Positions 60,180 to 64,000 of a DNA stretch of 64,000 bases are shown here, piece after piece. Both the position numbers and the translations under genes were made by a program. The notes beneath the pieces were generated by a model that was not told where the DNA came from, searched no databases, and saw only the letters and a program-made list of their open reading frames with translations. Each line of letters opens with the position of its first letter. The first letter of the stretch is position 1. The stretch comes from Epichloe hybrida (taxonomy: Eukaryota; Ascomycota; Sordariomycetes; Hypocreales; Clavicipitaceae): NCBI GenBank assembly GCA_019022495.1, contig JAFEKR010000024.1:868001-932000 (forward strand). Reading direction: 5' to 3'.

Positions 60180-60897
60180 GAACTAGGCAAGAATAAGGAC
60201 AAGGCCTTCTTTAAGGTTCTTCACAGTGTCTTTCGGAAGTGGATCCTTCTTATCGAAGGCATAGTGCCTCCGCTCCGCATTGCTCCATGTCGAGATGTCC
60301 AAGCCATCGCCTCCAATGGCACGCCTATGCGTCCCACGAAAGGCATACACAGCTGGGACACACATGAGCCGGTAGTTCGAAAAGGTCCTCGCCCAACCCC
60401 ATGGATCTTTGGCGTTCATATTTTGGCATTGCGAGATGGACGTCCTTGAAGATGTCCTCCACACCGGGCACGGTGATACCACACCGACAGGCATACGACT
60501 GCAAATAGAGATCCAAGTTGCCCGCTCGGAACTTGGAACATCTTTGGGTTCAAAAGGTAAATATCCCCCAGCAGACCTTGCTCCTGCATCGATTTCGCCG
60601 TCTCCTGGTACAATGCCATCGCCTAGCCCAAATTCTCAGTGTCCGTATCGTCGGCCATACATTGCATGATCCTCACCCACTAGCATAAATAGCGCCATGC
60701 CCTCAACCACTGCCCAGGCCTCACGCCAACTGCTGTGCTTTGTACGCCTCATCAAAGTCTAGCAGCATATTCTGCACGACCTCGAGCACTCCATAGGCCA
60801 TGTGATCATCGAATGTGTACAAAGCAAATGCATTGGGGCTGCGAAGGTTCATCACGTCCCCTGCCATGCGATATCTCGCCAGGCCAGCCCTGGTCAT
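60180..60897 (-). pseudogene. Decayed gene of unknown function
   Basis: Minus-strand protein-like fragments occur in order but in different frames. They start at an ATG at 60897 (MTRAGLARYRMAGDV, then NAFALYTFDDHMAYGVLEVV). At about 60724 the frame shifts by one base (to WREAWAVVEGMALFMLV). Further pieces follow: ETAKSMQEQGLLGDIYLLNP, then YACRCGITVPGVEDIFKDV, then AIGGDGLDISTWSNAERRHY and a stop at about 60183. At least two frame changes plus in-frame stops separate them, without good splice sites for all. I do not recognise the family. A multi-exon gene with unusual introns is the alternative. Confidence 0.55.
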
Positions 60898-61499
60898 GGT
60901 GCATGTATGTATGTATGTATGGGTAGGAGGGCGAGAAGGGTTATTGGCCAATAGAAACAACGCTATTTGCGGTACGTCCTGGCTCATACTGATGTATTTG
61001 GTAATACAAGTACTGATGAACATCCAAGTTACAAAAAGTAACACCGCACATTTATCGCATATCTTACAACCTCACCGCCTTAGCTGTACCACTAAAGGTC
61101 ACTTAAGGTCACCCCTTTTTGCCGGCTAGGAAGAGTGGGTCGGTACGCAAGTGTAGCCTCATGGGCCCTTACAATTAGCATCAAAGAGATTGGGAGGAGA
61201 AATGGCTTAGGTAATCAGAGTTATATGTACATATGGGCATAAGAGAGATAGGCTAGCTATTTTGTAAAGTAATTCGTAGTAGCTAGGCCTGAAACGGAAG
61301 AGGTACCCCTCTATGTATACCCACCCTTTTTTCTATAATCAGGTACATTGTACGGATTAGCACCCTTACACAAGCCAAGCCTGAGCTTCATCACGCCCCT
61401 TACATTGACGAACGACAGCTCAACTTGGGAGCAGCTTGCTCTGCTTGCCATTCCACACAAGAAAATAACACCGAAGTGGACGGCTCTGCCATCTCTTCA
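60898..61499. other. Intergenic region upstream of the Laa1-like gene
   Basis: A (catg/tatg)n tetranucleotide run lies at about 60903-60922. A segment at about 61277-61313 resembles one near 46650. The frame of the next gene is open from at least 61330 to 61499 without ATG, so an upstream exon may lie here. Confidence 0.45.
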
Positions 61500-64000
61500 A
61501 TGTCGACCGATCCGGAACCCGAAGCTCCCAGTGAGCAGTCTCCCACCACCCAAGCTCCCACTCAAGCCGTTGCCCAAGCTACAGCCGAAACCTCAACAGC
61601 GACCACTTCGACCGTTACAACCCCCGAGCTCGATCTTTCCAAGCTGCAAGCCTTGCTTACTGAACAGCAAGAACTCTTCCTTCTCTCGTTCGTATCAGAC
61701 TTGAAAAGACATGTTCTGGGACTTGGTGCCGACGATTGTTCGGCGCAGCAGTTTTACTTGAAGAAACAAATCTTCCAGATCATCAACCTCGCAAGTCCTG
61801 CGCCATCACGAGTAATACGGAACAATCTTGGCGAGTGCTTGGCCCACATATTTGGCAATGGAGACCGGAAGCTTTTGTTCGAGACCATCAGCGACTTGAT
61901 CGCAATCATATCAGGAAGCAAACCGAGGTCAGATGGTGAGACTCGTTCCAAGCATGCTGCAGTTTCTTGTCTAGGGGATGTATTTGCTGCAGCTGGCGAT
62001 AGTGCCATCGGCCTGCATCAACTAGCATGTTCGTCCTTGCTCAAGTTGCTCAAGTCCGCTTCCAGTAATGCTGGTCTGCGTGCCGCTGTGCTAGCGGCCA
62101 TGGCCAAGATGGTGACAAAGGTGGAAATGAGCATGGACGAAGGCATATGTCGAGATATTTGGAAGCAGGGGCGGAATCATGCCGCGTCCGATAAGGGCTC
62201 TTTGGTGGTGATATCGGCATGTCGATGTCTGAAGGCTCTTTTGAGAAGAACCTTGTACTTTCGGAACTCTGCTGATCTTGATAAACTGGAGTCTGCCATT
62301 CTCAGAGCAGTCGACTCGAATTCTGCCCTCGTCCGGCATGCTGCAGCGGACTGCTTTGCGGAGGCGTTGGCTCAAGGATATTCCCCCAGTGGAGGTAATG
62401 AATCCTTCAAGGGCAAGAAGACAAAACCCAAGTCGAAGAGGACCTCGACACACCCTGCAATTTCGAACATCAACGAAGATGATGACGAATTACCCCCACA
62501 GTCTGCTGGTCCAGCGCCGAGCGGAAAGCGGACACAAGGCCTTGCACTATCTCTCACAGAAATGCTCAAGATACTGTCAAATCAATACGTCAAGCCAAGC
62601 ACGACCAACAGAATGCGTGCTGCACTCGGTGTCTGTTATGGGAAACTGTTCCGTCGCCTGGGAGAGCGCACAGTGCAAGCCAAGTATTTGCAAATTGTGG
62701 AAATCTTATCCGTGGACATTCTCGAGCATCCAACTATTGTCAACAACCGCTATCGACTGCTGGCGAGCAGACGAATCGTCGACACAGTTCTCCATGATAT
62801 TATTGACCGCGAGATACTGGGGGAATCCGGTCAAATATCAGCTGCTGAATCTTTAGTCAACAATGTCCTCAAAAACTACCCTCAAGCTCTTGCTGAGCGT
62901 TCCGAACCTTCTAAGCAGACCTTGATCGTTGCTCTACGAGCTGTCGCTTCTCTCACCGCGTCTCTTGGGTCTGCGTCAAACAGGTTTGCGGAGACTTGCC
63001 GCGACGCGTTGCTGCAGGTCCTTCAACATCCGAGCTACTCAGTACAAGTTTTCGCCTCTTTCTGCATGAAGACATTTGTACTAGCCTGTCCACAGCAACT
63101 TCTTCCATGTCTGTCCGTTTGCATGAACAGCCTCACCCGGGAGCTTTCACTGCTCAGCGGTGGCCGCAATTCCCCACGGCGTTGTCTTGGGTTTGCTCAT
63201 GGGCTTGCAGCCACACTGAGTACCAGCCCTGCTCGACCCCTCTACGGTTCCGTTGATATAAATAGTCGCGTTCTTACAATGGCCACCAATTTGTTGAAAT
63301 CAAGCAGTCAAGCCGAACTACGAATCTCCAGCACTCAGATCCAGGTGGCCTGGATCCTCATTGGGGGTCTCATGTCCCTCGGTCCCAATTTTGTCAAAAT
63401 TCACCTTTCTCAACTCTTGCTGCTCTGGAAGAACGCCCTACCCAAGCCTCTCGCGAAGGACAATACGTCAGCTAAAACTCTGCTCGAGGCCTCATTTCTA
63501 ACTCATGTGCGCGAATGTGCTCTTGGATCCATCATGTCGTTCTTGGAGTTTAACAGTCGTCTTTTAACGGCCGATGTGTCCAAACGAATTGCCGCCATGC
63601 TTCAGAGTACAACAGCCTTCTTAAAGACGCTGCCTTCCAAGAAGACTACAGAAGATATATCCCAGAGACTGACACCCGATGTTCAACTTCATGATCTCGA
63701 CATGATGGTTCAGCGCCGCGTACTTCAGTGTTACATCAAGTTGGTCAACTTGAGTCCTGCTGGCGGAAGCGATGCACTTTTGCAGTCCAATCTGTTGACA
63801 TTGGCCATTTCGCTTTTTGCAAACCCGGAAAATTACACCCCGAGCTCGCTGAGTGCATCGATCGCCAACGCCGCCGGTACTTTCGACTCAATCTGGGAGG
63901 TCGGAGACAACACCGGCTTCGGCATCACTGGCCTCGTGTCTGGATTTAATGTGAAGAGGCTTCCTGGTCAGCATGACTCATCCAACGACGGCGATTTCGA
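61500..64000 (+). CDS. HEATR5/Laa1-type HEAT-repeat protein (partial, runs off right edge)
   Basis: Large alpha-solenoid protein; yeast Laa1 and human HEATR5 bind the AP-1 adaptor and act in trans-Golgi/endosome traffic. The frame is open without a stop from 61500 to the window end, at least 833 residues. After a Thr/Pro/Ala-rich leader come helical repeats: LLTEQQELFLLSFVSDLKRH, PSRVIRNNLGECLAHIFGNG, KHAAVSCLGDVFAAAGDSA, ALVRHAAADCFAEALAQG and QIQVAWILIGGLMSLGPNF. The order and the N-terminal match to HEATR5 (PxRxLxxNLxxLxxxGD) support the call. A Lys/Ser-rich loop (KGKKTKPKSKRTSTHP) interrupts the repeats. The ATG at 61500 is the first in frame, but coding-like sequence upstream suggests a missing first exon. 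Confidence 0.82.
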   Translation, partial: MSTDPEPEAPSEQSPTTQAPTQAVAQATAETSTATTSTVTTPELDLSKLQALLTEQQELFLLSFVSDLKRHVLGLGADDCSAQQFYLKKQIFQIINLASPAPSRVIRNNLGECLAHIFGNGDRKLLFETISDLIAIISGSKPRSDGETRSKHAAVSCLGDVFAAAGDSAIGLHQLACSSLLKLLKSASSNAGLRAAVLAAMAKMVTKVEMSMDEGICRDIWKQGRNHAASDKGSLVVISACRCLKALLRRTLYFRNSADLDKLESAILRAVDSNSALVRHAAADCFAEALAQGYSPSGGNESFKGKKTKPKSKRTSTHPAISNINEDDDELPPQSAGPAPSGKRTQGLALSLTEMLKILSNQYVKPSTTNRMRAALGVCYGKLFRRLGERTVQAKYLQIVEILSVDILEHPTIVNNRYRLLASRRIVDTVLHDIIDREILGESGQISAAESLVNNVLKNYPQALAERSEPSKQTLIVALRAVASLTASLGSASNRFAETCRDALLQVLQHPSYSVQVFASFCMKTFVLACPQQLLPCLSVCMNSLTRELSLLSGGRNSPRRCLGFAHGLAATLSTSPARPLYGSVDINSRVLTMATNLLKSSSQAELRISSTQIQVAWILIGGLMSLGPNFVKIHLSQLLLLWKNALPKPLAKDNTSAKTLLEASFLTHVRECALGSIMSFLEFNSRLLTADVSKRIAAMLQSTTAFLKTLPSKKTTEDISQRLTPDVQLHDLDMMVQRRVLQCYIKLVNLSPAGGSDALLQSNLLTLAISLFANPENYTPSSLSASIANAAGTFDSIWEVGDNTGFGITGLVSGFNVKRLPGQHDSSNDGDF

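Overview
The window looks like nuclear DNA from a filamentous ascomycete: Pezizomycotina, probably Sordariomycetes and perhaps Hypocreales. Genes are well spaced and carry short introns (about 40-200 nt) with GTRNGT-type donors and CTAAC/CTGAC-like branch points. Gene products include a long-chain alcohol oxidase, a fungal class I cAMP phosphodiesterase and a subgroup-C killer-toxin-like chitinase. I placed every exon by eye from splice signals and reading-frame continuity, and I could run no database search.

Core block, about 0.1-46.4 kb. In order: SMP3-type GPI mannosyltransferase (-), SKP1 (+), ribosomal protein eL39 (-), ARL1 GTPase (+), an unknown 339-aa protein (-), long-chain fatty alcohol oxidase (-), cAMP phosphodiesterase (-), UBP12-type deubiquitinase (-), STE23/insulin-degrading-enzyme-type peptidase (-), an Mpp6-like exosome cofactor with a zinc knuckle (-), complex I NDUFS6-type subunit (+), YjbQ/UPF0047 protein (+), CFIm25/NUDT21 (-), a disordered protein of unknown function (+) and PET100 (+). 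Most are single-copy housekeeping genes. Long intergenic stretches hold microsatellites, dispersed TACTCCGTA palindromes and three small non-autonomous inverted-repeat elements (MITEs), all flanked by TA.

Accessory block, about 47-61 kb. It contains an F-box/ankyrin-repeat protein, a diverged MITE relative, and a secreted LysM-domain gene that is frameshifted inside its LysM domain. That gene is transcribed divergently from a large multidomain chitinase with a signal peptide, two LysM domains, a hevein-type domain, GH18, and a C-terminal half with motifs resembling NucA/NucB DNases. An APH-like kinase, a short RNase HI-like gene and the remains of a decayed gene follow.

A core gene resumes at about 61.5 kb: an HEATR5/Laa1-type HEAT-repeat protein running off the right edge. 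The most interesting locus is the LysM/chitinase-nuclease pair at 50.1-56.8 kb. It combines wall binding, wall hydrolysis and a possible DNase cargo in one polypeptide, beside a damaged LysM partner.
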